Assembly (NCBI RefSeq): GCF_003664995.1
Contig: NZ_JFHL01000029.1
Coordinates: 124,001 to 188,000 of the forward strand
DNA length: 64,000 bases
Source: Mesotoga sp. BH458_6_3_2_1
Lineage (GTDB): Bacteria; Thermotogota; Thermotogae; Petrotogales; Kosmotogaceae
Direction of reading: 5' to 3'
The translations under genes and the position numbers were made by a program. Shown piece after piece: positions 32,285 to 41,599 of this stretch; positions within the stretch are counted from its first letter, which is position 1; each line of letters opens with the position of its first letter. Below the pieces are notes generated by a model. The model did not search any database. It worked only from the letters and a program-made list of their open reading frames with translations, and was not told the origin of the DNA.

Positions 32285-33367
32285 TTGAAAGTAATTCTTG
32301 ATAGTACTGTCTTCTGTGCCGATTTCCGAATGTCTGGCAGCAGCTTTTTCACATTGTTCGAAGCAGTCAGAGCAGCGCTCATAGAGCTGAAAGTTCCTGA
32401 TGTTGTCATTGATGAGGTTGTGAACCGTTTTAGAGAAGACTTAGAAGAAACGCTTCAGAAGAAGCGCAAGTTGGACAGTAAGTTGGATTCTCTCTTGAAG
32501 AAAGAAACTAGTAATTCTTCTCCCGATATCTGTGTGGAAAAGGAAGTAATCGATTATCGCAATTTCCTTCATTCTCAATTGAAGAAGCTCAATGCGGAGG
32601 TTTTGCCCTACCCGGAAACTCCGCACAAACTGATCGTGGAACGATGCCTTAGAAGGCGTGCACCTTTTAAGAAAGATGGGAAGGGCTATCGTGACTCTCT
32701 TATTTGGGAGAGCATAGTTCAACTTTCAAAATCAACTGAGGAGCCGGTAGTTTTCGTTACGAGCAACACTACAGATTTCGGCTCAGGGCCATATGTTACG
32801 GATGATCTTCAGAAAGACTTGACCAGTCCGAAGGGCGTTGAACTCCTTATTGGCTTGAGGGCCTTCAACGAGAAGTACTTAGAGCCGAAGTTTGCGATGA
32901 TCCGTGAATTCCAAGACAGAATAATGAGAAATGGTGTTGTGATTATACCGAGCCCAGAATGGATAAGGAAAAACTTCCTTGACACGCTTGAATCGGAGGA
33001 CATTAAGGCAGTCGTATTCAATCTTCCATCGGGTGCAGGTTCGTTATATATTGGAGGTGCCGCGCTGAAGAATCCACCTCAGATTGAGAGCATAAGAGCG
33101 CTTTCTGAAGAAGAAGTGCTTGTGAGGGTTCTCATGAAAGTTGATGTGGACTACAGTATCGACTTTGATTGGGATGACTACGCTGAATATGAGGACGTGC
33201 GAGAATTGCTTGGAAGCTGCGACGAAAGCTTTTTGTTTACGTCGTTGTCGGGCAAAGAGACGATTACTGTTGAATTTGATCTAATAATACACAGGATAAC
33301 AAAGGAAATCATCACTTATGAGCTTTCTCTTATTGAAGGACCCTCTGCTTCACTGTTTCTACGCTAA
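32285..33367 (+). CDS. PIN-domain protein (DUF4935-like)
   Basis: 360 residues. The N-terminus MKVILDSTVFCADFRM has the first PIN aspartate. A charged helical insertion spans ~60-110, then KKDGKGYRDSLIWESIVQL (second acid cluster, the GYRDSLIW motif of the DUF4935 group) and VVFVTSNTTDF (third acid) complete a PIN-like active site by ~residue 165. The C-terminal ~190 residues are beta-rich and unassigned. PIN proteins of this group are predicted RNases found in toxin-like and defence settings. Start is TTG 32285 with a GAGGGGTGAT site before it. It is a single gene closing the accessory block. Confidence 0.75.
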   Translation: MKVILDSTVFCADFRMSGSSFFTLFEAVRAALIELKVPDVVIDEVVNRFREDLEETLQKKRKLDSKLDSLLKKETSNSSPDICVEKEVIDYRNFLHSQLKKLNAEVLPYPETPHKLIVERCLRRRAPFKKDGKGYRDSLIWESIVQLSKSTEEPVVFVTSNTTDFGSGPYVTDDLQKDLTSPKGVELLIGLRAFNEKYLEPKFAMIREFQDRIMRNGVVIIPSPEWIRKNFLDTLESEDIKAVVFNLPSGAGSLYIGGAALKNPPQIESIRALSEEEVLVRVLMKVDVDYSIDFDWDDYAEYEDVRELLGSCDESFLFTSLSGKETITVEFDLIIHRITKEIITYELSLIEGPSASLFLR

Positions 33368-33397
33368 TCATTAGGAATTGAAACTGGGCTTCAAGAC

Positions 33398-33449
33398 TGG
33401 CAGCCCCATGGGGGACCGAACCCCGACCTTCGGACTGAGAATCCGGTGG
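33398..33449 (-). pseudogene. 3' fragment of a tRNA-Glu (CUC) gene
   Basis: Read on the minus strand: anticodon arm CCGGA-TTCTCAG-TCCGA (anticodon CTC, with T33 and A37 in place), variable AGGTC, T-arm CGGGG-TTCGGTC-CCCCA (four G-C pairs), the acceptor 3' strand TGGGGCT, G and an encoded CCA ending at 33398. The matching acceptor 5' strand (AGCCCCA) and a D-arm are not found upstream, so only the 3' part is preserved. Such 3' ends are typical integrase attachment duplicates, but simple decay of a tRNA copy is also possible. Confidence 0.6.
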
Positions 33450-33752
33450 ATCAACTCGATTGGATTGTTATAGTTCTTTCGACGACAGATAAACCTTCTT
33501 GCGGCGAACTATCTTCAGATGAAAGGAATATCCCGCTCAGGGTTCCAGCGTACATAATGAGTATTATCAGCGTTGAAGCTATTCACTCGTCAGAACAAGC
33601 TGCAGCTCGACAGTCCATCAAACTAGCTAGATCCCGTTCATTACTTCCATTCTCCGAATTCCGAAGAACTTCATTGCTAAAGAGTCGCCAGTGTGAATAA
33701 TCCGACCAGGCGGAGGATCATCGGGTTTCTTCGATCTGGTTGAGATTTGGTA

Positions 33753-33793
33753 TTATCATCACTGGGTTATATCGATATATTGTTATAACAATA
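33753..33793 (+). promoter_or_regulatory. Promoter with perfect palindromic operator before the GntR gene
   Basis: TTATCA (33753-33758), 17 bases, TATATT (33776-33781). A perfect 16-base palindrome, TATTGTTATAACAATA (33778-33793), covers the -10 and the expected transcription start. A dyad in this place just before a GntR-family gene is the likely site of autoregulation. Confidence 0.65.
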
Positions 33794-33821
33794 CAAAAAT
33801 TCCTGTAGAGAAGGTGAATCC

Positions 33822-34577
33822 ATGTACAGTTGGACGAAAGTGAGGCTAGATGTCTCTTCTTCTGTTCCGTTATTTCAGCAGATCGCTGACTGGATCACTA
33901 ATGCAATATCAAAGGGAATTCTCGAGGAAGGCGATAAACTGCCGAACGAAATGGAGCTTTGCAAGGTATTCGACGTCAGTCGAATCACCGTCAGAAATGC
34001 TTTGATGAAGCTCCAGAGGGATGGGTATCTATCGAGGCAGCGGGCAAAGGGGACCTTCGTTTCTTCCCGGTCAATCACGTTCCAGTACGTCAGTGAAACG
34101 ATGGGTCTTGGAGAGGAGCTAGTGAAGAAAAACATTGGCATTAAGGACAAGGTTCTGCGGTGCGAGATTATCGGAGCAAATGAGACGGTTGCGGAAAATC
34201 TGGGAATACCGTGCGGAGCAAGGGTCTTCGCTCTGGAGAGACTGCGAGTAATAAACAATGAGCCTTTGATTATCTCAAGAAACTTCATTTCTTACGACCT
34301 GGTACCTGGTATTGAGGAAAACGACTTCAGCAAAGAGTTTCTATATTCTGTGCTCGGAAGACGATACGGAATTGTGATGCAGGAGTTTGTGAGATCCTTT
34401 GTCCCAATCATTCTGAATGATTCCGAAATGAAGATCTTCGGTTTGAAGAAGGACTGTTATCCCGCATTCAAGATAGAGAGCGTTACCTACGACAGTAACA
34501 GGAGATTGATTGAATACTACGAGGGTATTCAGCTTGGAAAATATGGAAAGCTGACTGTGCGTTCAAAGGGTATCTGA
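33822..34577 (+). CDS. GntR-family regulator with UTRA ligand domain
   Basis: 251 residues. Residues ~14-78 are the GntR winged helix (PLFQQIADWITNAISKGIL, KLPNEMELCKVFDVSRITVRNALMKL). Residues ~90-245 are a UTRA effector-binding domain (HutC/TreR type) ending IEYYEGIQLGKYGKL. ATG 33822 has ribosome site GAAGGTG. It is first of a long same-strand group for sugar or polyol uptake and breakdown and probably represses it, with the palindrome at 33778-33793 as operator and a pathway sugar phosphate as inducer (inferred). Confidence 0.88.
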   Translation: MYSWTKVRLDVSSSVPLFQQIADWITNAISKGILEEGDKLPNEMELCKVFDVSRITVRNALMKLQRDGYLSRQRAKGTFVSSRSITFQYVSETMGLGEELVKKNIGIKDKVLRCEIIGANETVAENLGIPCGARVFALERLRVINNEPLIISRNFISYDLVPGIEENDFSKEFLYSVLGRRYGIVMQEFVRSFVPIILNDSEMKIFGLKKDCYPAFKIESVTYDSNRRLIEYYEGIQLGKYGKLTVRSKGI

Positions 34578-34600
34578 GAATATGGAGGGGGTTTTGCTTT

Positions 34601-36088
34601 ATGAGTCGTGATTTGGTAATGGCGATCGATATCGGGAGCACCGGGACGAAAGTAATCTGTGTTGATGCTTCTGGGTCTATCGTTGCCAGTGCTAACACTC
34701 CTATTGATTCCTTCAGTCCCAGAGATGGATGGGTTGAGCATGATCCTATCCAATTGTGGGATTCGGTAGTGAATTGTCTGGGAGAAATCCGGAATAATGT
34801 TTCGAGCAGTAGAGTAGCTGCGGTTGGGATAACAAATCAGCGCGAGACCACGGTAATTTGGGACAGGAAGACTGGGGTTCCCGTTTACAATGCCATCAGC
34901 TGGCAGTGCAAGCGCTCGGCCGAGATATGCAAGAGATACGGGCACCTTGAAGCAGAGATTGAGAGAAAGACAGGGTCACTACTTGATGCTTATTATTCTG
35001 CCACGAAAATTGTCTGGCTTTTCGAGAACGTGCCTGATGTGAGGGAGCGCGCTCTGAAGGGGGAGTTGCTTTTCGGCACCGTCGATTCATGGATCATCTG
35101 GAAACTCACAGATGGGACCTCTCATAAGACAGACAGTTCAAATGCTTCTCGAACTCTCCTGTTCAACATAATCACAAATGACTGGGATGACGCGCTTCTT
35201 AAGGAATTTGACATACCCGAGCGGATTCTTCCTGCGGTCGGCGATTCCGATTCACTCTTTGGAGAAGCGGTGGCACCGGCCGAGTTTTTCGTCAAACCTA
35301 TTCCAATAATGAGCTGCTTGGGGGACCAGCAATCGGCGCTTTTTGGACAAACTTGCTTTGAAGAGAATGAAGCAAAGTGCACATTTGGAACCTGTCTTAA
35401 TCTGGGAATCAACACCGGCAAGATCATAAGATCTGAAGCGAGAGGTTTGACTCCAACAATCGCCTGGAGGATTGGCGGTGAAATGACTTACAAAGTCGAA
35501 GGTGGAGTCTACGTCGCAGGTTCTCTTCTAAATTGGCTGGTCAAGAAGGCTCGGCTCGCATCGAGCGTTTCCGAGCTCACTGATTTGGCCCAAAGCGTTG
35601 ACTCGACCGAAGGGATAGCTTTCGTTCCCGCATTCGTAGGACTTGCCGCTCCTCACTGGGACATGACTGCAAGAGGGATTCTAGCGGGTCTGTCTTTCAA
35701 CCATGATATTGCTCACATTTCCAGGGCCGCACTGGAGTCGGTCGCCTTTCAGACCTATGATGTTCTTAGAACTGCCCGCGACGGGCTTGGAATATCTGTT
35801 CAGAAATTGAATGTCGATGGTGGAATGGCTAAGAACGACTTCTTGATGCAATTGGTTTCGGATATCTGCTCCTGTTCTCTTGACAGAGCGGAATACCTGG
35901 AGAGTACATCCATGGGTGCGGCGTATCTTGCCGGTGTGTCTACAGGATTCTGGAAGGATCTTTCGGAGGTGAAAAGACTCCGGAAGACTGAGAGAGTATT
36001 CGAACCGCAATTAAGCGAAAGTAGAAGGGAAAGCATGATCTCTGTCTGGAACAGAGCCGTTGAAAGATCCAAAGGATGGAGTCAGTAG
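34601..36088 (+). CDS. FGGY-family carbohydrate kinase (glycerol-kinase-like)
   Basis: 495 residues, two actin-like ATPase domains. The N-terminal phosphate loop is MAIDIGSTGTKVI. GITNQRETTVIWDRKTG and YYSATKIVWLFENV are close to glycerol-kinase signatures, and LNVDGGMAKNDFLMQLVSDI is the adenosine motif in the C-terminal domain. It phosphorylates a polyol or sugar with ATP in the cytosol. Because it is embedded with a ribose-type transporter, an SDR and DeoC, the substrate is more likely the transported sugar or polyol than glycerol. Ribosome site GGAGGGGG lies before ATG 34601. Confidence 0.85.
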   Translation: MSRDLVMAIDIGSTGTKVICVDASGSIVASANTPIDSFSPRDGWVEHDPIQLWDSVVNCLGEIRNNVSSSRVAAVGITNQRETTVIWDRKTGVPVYNAISWQCKRSAEICKRYGHLEAEIERKTGSLLDAYYSATKIVWLFENVPDVRERALKGELLFGTVDSWIIWKLTDGTSHKTDSSNASRTLLFNIITNDWDDALLKEFDIPERILPAVGDSDSLFGEAVAPAEFFVKPIPIMSCLGDQQSALFGQTCFEENEAKCTFGTCLNLGINTGKIIRSEARGLTPTIAWRIGGEMTYKVEGGVYVAGSLLNWLVKKARLASSVSELTDLAQSVDSTEGIAFVPAFVGLAAPHWDMTARGILAGLSFNHDIAHISRAALESVAFQTYDVLRTARDGLGISVQKLNVDGGMAKNDFLMQLVSDICSCSLDRAEYLESTSMGAAYLAGVSTGFWKDLSEVKRLRKTERVFEPQLSESRRESMISVWNRAVERSKGWSQ

Positions 36089-36094
36089 TGGAGA

Positions 36095-37621
36095 GTGATG
36101 ATTTTGACTAACACAAGTCTACTTGAATTCTCAGGAATAGACATGAGATTTCCGGGGGTGCACGCTCTAAAGAATGTGAGTTTCGAGGTGAAAGAAGGAG
36201 AGGTCCATGCGCTTCTCGGAGCCAATGGCGCCGGAAAGTCAACTCTGATAAAGATACTTGCCAGGGTATATCAGCAGACAGACGGAGAGATTTTTCTTAA
36301 TGGAAAGAGCCTCAATGCTGCAACCGCACAGAACATAAGGCAATACGGGATCGACTTCATATTCCAGGAACTCGAGCTCGTCTCCAGCTTCACTGTGGCA
36401 CAGAATGTCCTTCTGGGGGATGAGGTAACAAAAGGCGCTCTCTTGAACCAAAGGGAGATGTCGAAGAAAGCTCAAGAAACTCTTGATCAGCTGATTCCAG
36501 GATTCATAGATGCTAGATCGCTTGCTAGAGATCTGACCGTAGCTCAGCAGCAACTCGTATGTATTGCGAGATCGCTTTACAGGAATCCAAAGATCCTCGT
36601 TCTGGATGAGCCGACTTCAAGACTTAGTTCATCGGAAGTAGACGCTCTATTTTCCGTAATTGACCGTCTGAAAAAGGAGAGAAATATTACTGCGATTTAC
36701 ATATCCCACAGACTGGAAGAGATCTACAGGATTGCCGACACTCTCACTGTTCTGAGAGATGGGGAGAAAGTCGTGACCTGCAAGGTGAACGAAATTACGA
36801 CCAAGGAAATTATTCGGAGCATGATGGGCAAAGAAATCGATGTTACTAAGAAGATGGAGAATCTTGCTCCCGGTTACGGTGAAACACCTGCTCTTGAGGT
36901 AAAGGAGTTAAGCGACGGCAAGACTTTCGGCCCCATAGATTTCGATGTTTTCAAAGGCGAAGTCTTCTGTATTACAGGAGCAGTCGGAAGCGGGAAAACG
37001 GAACTAATAGAGACTATCTTCGGCCTGAGAAAAGCTGCAAGTGGAACGCTCAAGATAAATGGCAAGAGCTGGGTTCCCAAGAGTCCTTTGCATGCCAAGA
37101 ACAAGAAATTGTCGCTTGTGCCGGAAGATAGAAGACTCAATGGTGTAGTGTATGACTTCTCGGTCAGAAAAAACATCTCTCTGGTGTCATTGAAGAAGCT
37201 CTCCAGGTTTGGATTCGTTGTCAACGTTAAAAAGGAAAAGGAAGTGGCAAAGAAGCTGGTAGAAGAGCTTTCCATAAAGACTGCCGGTCTAGAAACGGCG
37301 TCGAAATTCTTGAGCGGAGGTAATCAGCAGAAGGTAGTGTTTGCCAAGTGGCTTGTCGGCAACTCCGAGATCTACTTCTTTGATGAGCCTACAGTTGGGA
37401 TAGACGTGAAAGGGAAAGAAGAGATATACGAAATCATACATAGTCTTGCAAAGGAAGGGAAGTCTGTTATTGTCACTACCAGCGATTTCGATGAAGCTCT
37501 AAGGGCATCGACCAGGATAATGGTGCTCTTTGCGGGGAAGGAGAAAGGACTACTTGATTCCAAGACTGCAGTTAAAGATGAGCTTCTATTGTTGACGATG
37601 GGGGGAAAAGTTAATGAGTGA
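36095..37621 (+). CDS. Ribose/AI-2-type sugar ABC transporter ATP-binding protein
   Basis: 508 residues, double ABC module as in RbsA/LsrA. First half: Walker A GANGAGKST, Walker B LVLDEPTSRL, with a degenerate signature (LTVAQQQLVCIA). Second half: degenerate P-loop GAVGSGKTE, good signature LSGGNQQKVVFAKWL, Walker B FFDEPTVGID. It energises sugar import with the two permeases that follow. The GTG 36095 frame start overlaps the ribosome site GGAGAG; ATG 36098 or TTG 36104 are possible real starts. Its last bases overlap the next ATG. Confidence 0.93.
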   Translation: MMILTNTSLLEFSGIDMRFPGVHALKNVSFEVKEGEVHALLGANGAGKSTLIKILARVYQQTDGEIFLNGKSLNAATAQNIRQYGIDFIFQELELVSSFTVAQNVLLGDEVTKGALLNQREMSKKAQETLDQLIPGFIDARSLARDLTVAQQQLVCIARSLYRNPKILVLDEPTSRLSSSEVDALFSVIDRLKKERNITAIYISHRLEEIYRIADTLTVLRDGEKVVTCKVNEITTKEIIRSMMGKEIDVTKKMENLAPGYGETPALEVKELSDGKTFGPIDFDVFKGEVFCITGAVGSGKTELIETIFGLRKAASGTLKINGKSWVPKSPLHAKNKKLSLVPEDRRLNGVVYDFSVRKNISLVSLKKLSRFGFVVNVKKEKEVAKKLVEELSIKTAGLETASKFLSGGNQQKVVFAKWLVGNSEIYFFDEPTVGIDVKGKEEIYEIIHSLAKEGKSVIVTTSDFDEALRASTRIMVLFAGKEKGLLDSKTAVKDELLLLTMGGKVNE

Positions 37622-38594
37622 GTTGGCTTTATCAAGAAAGAGTAAGGGCTTCGGCTGGTGGCTTGACAGAAGCGGTACAATCATGGCTTTCGTGTTCATG
37701 ATTGTCATATTTGGCATACTTTCTCCATACTTCCTCCAGCCAGATAATGTTGTTAACATAATGATTCAGGTTTCCCCTCTCCTGGTCACGGCACTTGGAA
37801 TAGTCTTCGTAAATATGGCAGGTGAGAGCGATCTTTCTCTCGGAGGAGTTCTTGGGCTGGGTGCCACTCTGTACTGTGGATTCCTGAAATCAGGGATGCA
37901 CCCTGCGGCATCTCTCGCTGCAGTAATCGGGATCTGTGTTTTGTTTGGGATTCTGAATGGTTTCCTGGTTGCATATCTGAGGTTGTCTTCATTCATAGTC
38001 ACTACGGCAGTCATGTTCATTGCTATGGGTCTTGAAAAATCTTACAACAATGGATTCAGTATATGGATCAGAGACGATCGAGTAACCGTGTTCGCTAACG
38101 GGAGCTTCTTGGGGATCCCGAATCTCGTTCTTCTGGCCGCTATCATTTATTTGCTGACGCATCTGCTTCTCCATATGACAAGATTTGGGGTTCATACACA
38201 GTCAGTTGGAGAGAGTTTCGAGACGGCTACACTTATGGGTATAGCCGTTAAGAGGCTAAAGTTTTCTTCCTTTGTTATAGCGAGCGCTTTCTACGCGCTG
38301 GGCGGGATTATGTACGCCATGAGGAGTTCAGGAGCGATTATCTACTCCGGACAGAAGGTATTGCTTCCAGCCTTAGCAGTGACTTTCGTTGCTAGAACAG
38401 TCCTGGGTGCAAAGCGACCAAATACCTTTGGAATAATTATCGGGGCACTTCTCTTAGGGGTCATAAACAACGCGTTCACGCTCATGGGGGCAGAGTTCTA
38501 CTTGATTCCGATAGCTCAAGGGATTGTTCTGGTTGCCGCAGCTGCGATAGCTACCATAAACAAGAGAGACATTCAGCAGGAGAAGCTCGACTAG
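37614..38594 (+). CDS. Ribose-type ABC transporter permease
   Basis: 326 residues, RbsC/LsrC family: about nine or ten hydrophobic helices, with the family segment NMAGESDLSLGGVLGLGA near residue 65 and LGAKRPNTFGIIIGALLLGVINN near the end. It overlaps the ATPase gene by eight bases. It pairs with the next permease as the membrane channel. Confidence 0.9.
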   Translation: MSELALSRKSKGFGWWLDRSGTIMAFVFMIVIFGILSPYFLQPDNVVNIMIQVSPLLVTALGIVFVNMAGESDLSLGGVLGLGATLYCGFLKSGMHPAASLAAVIGICVLFGILNGFLVAYLRLSSFIVTTAVMFIAMGLEKSYNNGFSIWIRDDRVTVFANGSFLGIPNLVLLAAIIYLLTHLLLHMTRFGVHTQSVGESFETATLMGIAVKRLKFSSFVIASAFYALGGIMYAMRSSGAIIYSGQKVLLPALAVTFVARTVLGAKRPNTFGIIIGALLLGVINNAFTLMGAEFYLIPIAQGIVLVAAAAIATINKRDIQQEKLD

Positions 38595-38607
38595 GAGGGG
38601 TCTGTAA

Positions 38608-39627
38608 ATGAAAGAGAATGGAATTACATACGATGGGAGCCAAAGAGACAGCTTGCAGAATAAAATCAGAGTCTTCCTGATGAAGTATCTGATTGTGGTC
38701 ATATTCTTCGCGATGGTCATAGTATTTTCGATTGCTTCTCCTTCGTTCTTGAGAGTGTCTAATCTCAGATCAATAATGGTACAGACAAGCATGCTTTCGA
38801 TCGTCGCTTTCGGAATGACTCTGGTAATGATAGGTGGAGGGGTCGATCTCTCGATCGGTTCCATTGCAGGTCTTGCAACGATTTTCGGAGTCACCATGAT
38901 GGTCTACTCTGGCCTGCCGGCTATTCTCGGAATTCTTCTTGGCCTGCTCATAGGTGGTTTTGTCGGCTTCTTCAATGGGCTTCTGGTCTCGAGATTCAAT
39001 GTTGCACCGTTTGTTGCAACTCTGAGCACGATGTTCATTGCTCAAGGGCTTCAGTTTGCGATCAGACACGGGGAGAGTATAGGCTACGGATTCCCGGCTG
39101 CTTATATAAGTATGGGAAGTGGGAGAGGCGGTTTTCTCTCCATTCCCACTCCAATCTGGATATTCATAATGGTCCTGGGAATCATGCTCTTCATAACCGA
39201 GTTCTCCACCTACGGGAGATATGTGCGCGCCATAGGCCTCAACCAATACGCTTCAAAGTATTCGGGCGTAAGAGTCAGGCTTCTTACACTTTCTACCTAT
39301 GCCATCGCAGGAATTCTGGCGGCCCTTTCTGGATTGATTTTAGGAGCCAGTCAGTCTTATATTCAGCCTTATATAGGAGAAAGCTTCTTGCTTGATTCTC
39401 TGGTTGTGGCGCTTCTCGGAAAGGCAGCGTTTGCCGGCTACGCATCCATTCTTGGAACAGTCTTCGGGGCGCTCTTCCTAAAGAGCCTGGAAACAGGAAT
39501 GGCTATGCTTGGCGCGCCGGGAATGGTCCTGAACATCTCGAAAGGGGTGCTGCTTCTGGCCGTCCTGCTTCTGAGCATTGTTCAGCGTCAATCCTTGTCA
39601 GCAAGGAGGGTTGCACATGAACACTAG
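38608..39627 (+). CDS. Ribose-type ABC transporter permease, second
   Basis: 339 residues, RbsC/LsrD family: GGGVDLSIGSIAGLATI and NGLLVSRFNVAPFVATLSTMFIAQG are the family hallmarks, with about ten membrane helices. Ribosome site AGGAGGGG lies before ATG 38608. Two different permease genes, as in the lsr and some polyol systems, suggest a heterodimeric channel. It overlaps the following kinase gene by 11 bases. Confidence 0.9.
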   Translation: MKENGITYDGSQRDSLQNKIRVFLMKYLIVVIFFAMVIVFSIASPSFLRVSNLRSIMVQTSMLSIVAFGMTLVMIGGGVDLSIGSIAGLATIFGVTMMVYSGLPAILGILLGLLIGGFVGFFNGLLVSRFNVAPFVATLSTMFIAQGLQFAIRHGESIGYGFPAAYISMGSGRGGFLSIPTPIWIFIMVLGIMLFITEFSTYGRYVRAIGLNQYASKYSGVRVRLLTLSTYAIAGILAALSGLILGASQSYIQPYIGESFLLDSLVVALLGKAAFAGYASILGTVFGALFLKSLETGMAMLGAPGMVLNISKGVLLLAVLLLSIVQRQSLSARRVAHEH

Positions 39628-41179
39628 TTTCATACTAGCAGTTGACTGCGGAACCAGTAGCGCAAGAACAATTATCTTTGACGCCGTAACGGGAAAGCAG
39701 GTGAGCGTCGCTCAGATTCCCTGGCAAAGAACCGAGGACGATCACGGGGCCACCAGATTTGACACGGAGGGCAACTGGAAGATTATTTGCAGTTGCATCA
39801 GAAAGAACCTTGAGGATTTCGATGCAAGAAAAGTTATTGCCGTTACCACGACAAGTTTCAGGCATGGACTTGTTTGCATAGACAGGGACGGTTCGGTTGT
39901 TTTTGCGTGTCACAATGCGGATCCTCGATCTGATGAGCAAGTCAAGAGATTGAACGAGACTGGTCTTGCAGAAACAGTTTTTCGAATTACTGGCGACTCC
40001 CCAACTATAAATGCTTTGCCCATTCTGATGTGGTTGCGAGAGAACCACCCTGAAAGCTTCTCGAAGATCTGGAAGGCACTTTCAGTTGCAGGGTGGGCGT
40101 CATACAAGCTCAGTGGAAAAACGGCAGTGGAACCTTCGATGGCTTCAGCAACATGTCTGTTCGATGTAAAGAAATTAGAGTGGTCGGACGAGGTTCTGAA
40201 GATTGCTGGATTTGGCCCCGAGATACTCCCAGACCTAGTGCCGTCGGACTCCAGAGTCGGTTCCATTACGAAGGAAGTGGCGTTCGAGACAGGACTTCTG
40301 GAAGGGACGCCGGTATTTGTACCTCTTGGAGATACACAGGCCGCGATGATTGCTACAGGAGACATTGCTCCGGGGAGATCTTCGCTTATCGGAGGTACTT
40401 TCTGGCTGGAGGCTCAGACAACCGGTGAACCTATTACCGACGAAGCACTCTTTTTGAGAACGCAATGTCACTGCGTCAAAGATGTATGGTTCAACGAAGG
40501 TTGCAGCTTCTATGTCGGACCGTTTATAAGTTGGTTTGTCAAAACATTCGGATGTGGAAATTCGGAAAGTGAAGGAGTCTATGCCAAAGATTTCGATGAA
40601 CTAACCAGAAAAGCAGCCCTCGTTCCTCCGGGAGCTTATGGATTGCAGGCGATCTGGTCGAATCTGACTAATGTAAGTAACTGGAGGCATTGTGCGCCGG
40701 CCTTTCTTGATTGGGACATACTGGAACCTTCCCGGTCATCGAAGGAAGTGTTTTTCAGAGCAATTCTTGAAATGGCAGCGATGCTTGCCTTTGGCGATTT
40801 CGAAAGGATCAGGAACATCACTGGTCTTTGGCCCAGTTCGATGAGCTTTTCCGGAGGAGCAGCTTCAAATGAACTGTTGGCTCAGATACTAAGCGATGTC
40901 ATGAAATCAAAAATCACTGTCTTCGATTCACGCGAATGTTCTGCTCTGGGAGGAGTAATGATTGCCAGTGCGGCGAGCGGGATTTACGATTCGCTGGAGT
41001 CTTCTGTGAAGTCAATGTCGAGTATCAAGACCGAATATCTCCCTTCCGTTGAAGCCAACGAAGTTTACATGGCTAAGTACAGAAGATGGAGATCAATCTA
41101 TGATAGTCTTCTTGAACTATCCGATGATGGAACGACAAAGCACTTGTGGATAGCAGCTGGTGCAAGAAAACACACTTGA
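39617..41179 (+). CDS. FGGY-family kinase resembling autoinducer-2 kinase LsrK
   Basis: 520 residues from ATG 39617 (ribosome site AAGGAGGG; the frame opens further upstream inside the permease gene). FILAVDCGTSSARTIIFD is the phosphate loop. Many stretches recall E. coli LsrK from memory: ACHNADPRSDEQV, GGTFWLEAQTTGEP, PPGAYGLQAIWSN, NITGLWPSSMSFSGGAASNELLAQILSDV, and a C-terminal DDGTTKHLWIAAGA that matches LsrK's ending pattern. LsrK phosphorylates DPD (AI-2). The neighbouring binding protein is not clearly LsrB, so another small polyol or ketose is equally possible. Confidence 0.75.
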   Translation: MNTSFILAVDCGTSSARTIIFDAVTGKQVSVAQIPWQRTEDDHGATRFDTEGNWKIICSCIRKNLEDFDARKVIAVTTTSFRHGLVCIDRDGSVVFACHNADPRSDEQVKRLNETGLAETVFRITGDSPTINALPILMWLRENHPESFSKIWKALSVAGWASYKLSGKTAVEPSMASATCLFDVKKLEWSDEVLKIAGFGPEILPDLVPSDSRVGSITKEVAFETGLLEGTPVFVPLGDTQAAMIATGDIAPGRSSLIGGTFWLEAQTTGEPITDEALFLRTQCHCVKDVWFNEGCSFYVGPFISWFVKTFGCGNSESEGVYAKDFDELTRKAALVPPGAYGLQAIWSNLTNVSNWRHCAPAFLDWDILEPSRSSKEVFFRAILEMAAMLAFGDFERIRNITGLWPSSMSFSGGAASNELLAQILSDVMKSKITVFDSRECSALGGVMIASAASGIYDSLESSVKSMSSIKTEYLPSVEANEVYMAKYRRWRSIYDSLLELSDDGTTKHLWIAAGARKHT

Positions 41180-41191
41180 GGAGGTGTTTTA

Positions 41192-41599
41192 GTGAAGAAG
41201 TTCGAAATTGGAAAGTTACCGGTTTATCGTGCGGCCCCGCCAAATGTAAGAGATAACCAAATTCTTATTGATAAAGAGGTGGGCGCTGAGAATCTCTCAG
41301 TAGGTATAGGAATTTACCGTAAGGGACAGGCTTCAGAGTTCCATACTCATGTGACTGAAGAAGAGGTAATGATCTACCTCAAAGGAAAAGGAATCATGAA
41401 GACAGCCGATGGAGAGGAGGTGGAACTTGCTGCGGGAGACGTTACCTATGTTCCTGGAAACGAGAGTCACAAGTTGATCAACACCGGTGATGAAGACTTT
41501 GTATTTCTGTTCATTTATTCCCCTATGGGACCCGAGAGAAACATCCGAAAGTGGGACATTGTGAAAGACCTGAACTATTCTTTGGAGGATCTCCGATAA
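41192..41599 (+). CDS. Cupin-domain protein
   Basis: 135 residues, single cupin barrel. Motif 1 is EFHTHVTEEEVMIYLKGKG (two His and Glu metal ligands) and motif 2 is GDVTYVPGNESHKLINTG (third His). Probably a sugar-related isomerase, lyase or binding protein of this operon; no closer family is recognised. GTG 41192 follows GAGGAGGTG. Confidence 0.8.
   Translation: MKKFEIGKLPVYRAAPPNVRDNQILIDKEVGAENLSVGIGIYRKGQASEFHTHVTEEEVMIYLKGKGIMKTADGEEVELAAGDVTYVPGNESHKLINTGDEDFVFLFIYSPMGPERNIRKWDIVKDLNYSLEDLR

Larger units (their letters stand above)
33368..33821. other. Intergenic region with tRNA fragment and regulator promoter
   Basis: About 450 bases: tRNA-Glu 3' fragment at 33398-33449, an unassigned middle, and promoter plus operator of the GntR gene at the right end (separate entries). 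Confidence 0.6.
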
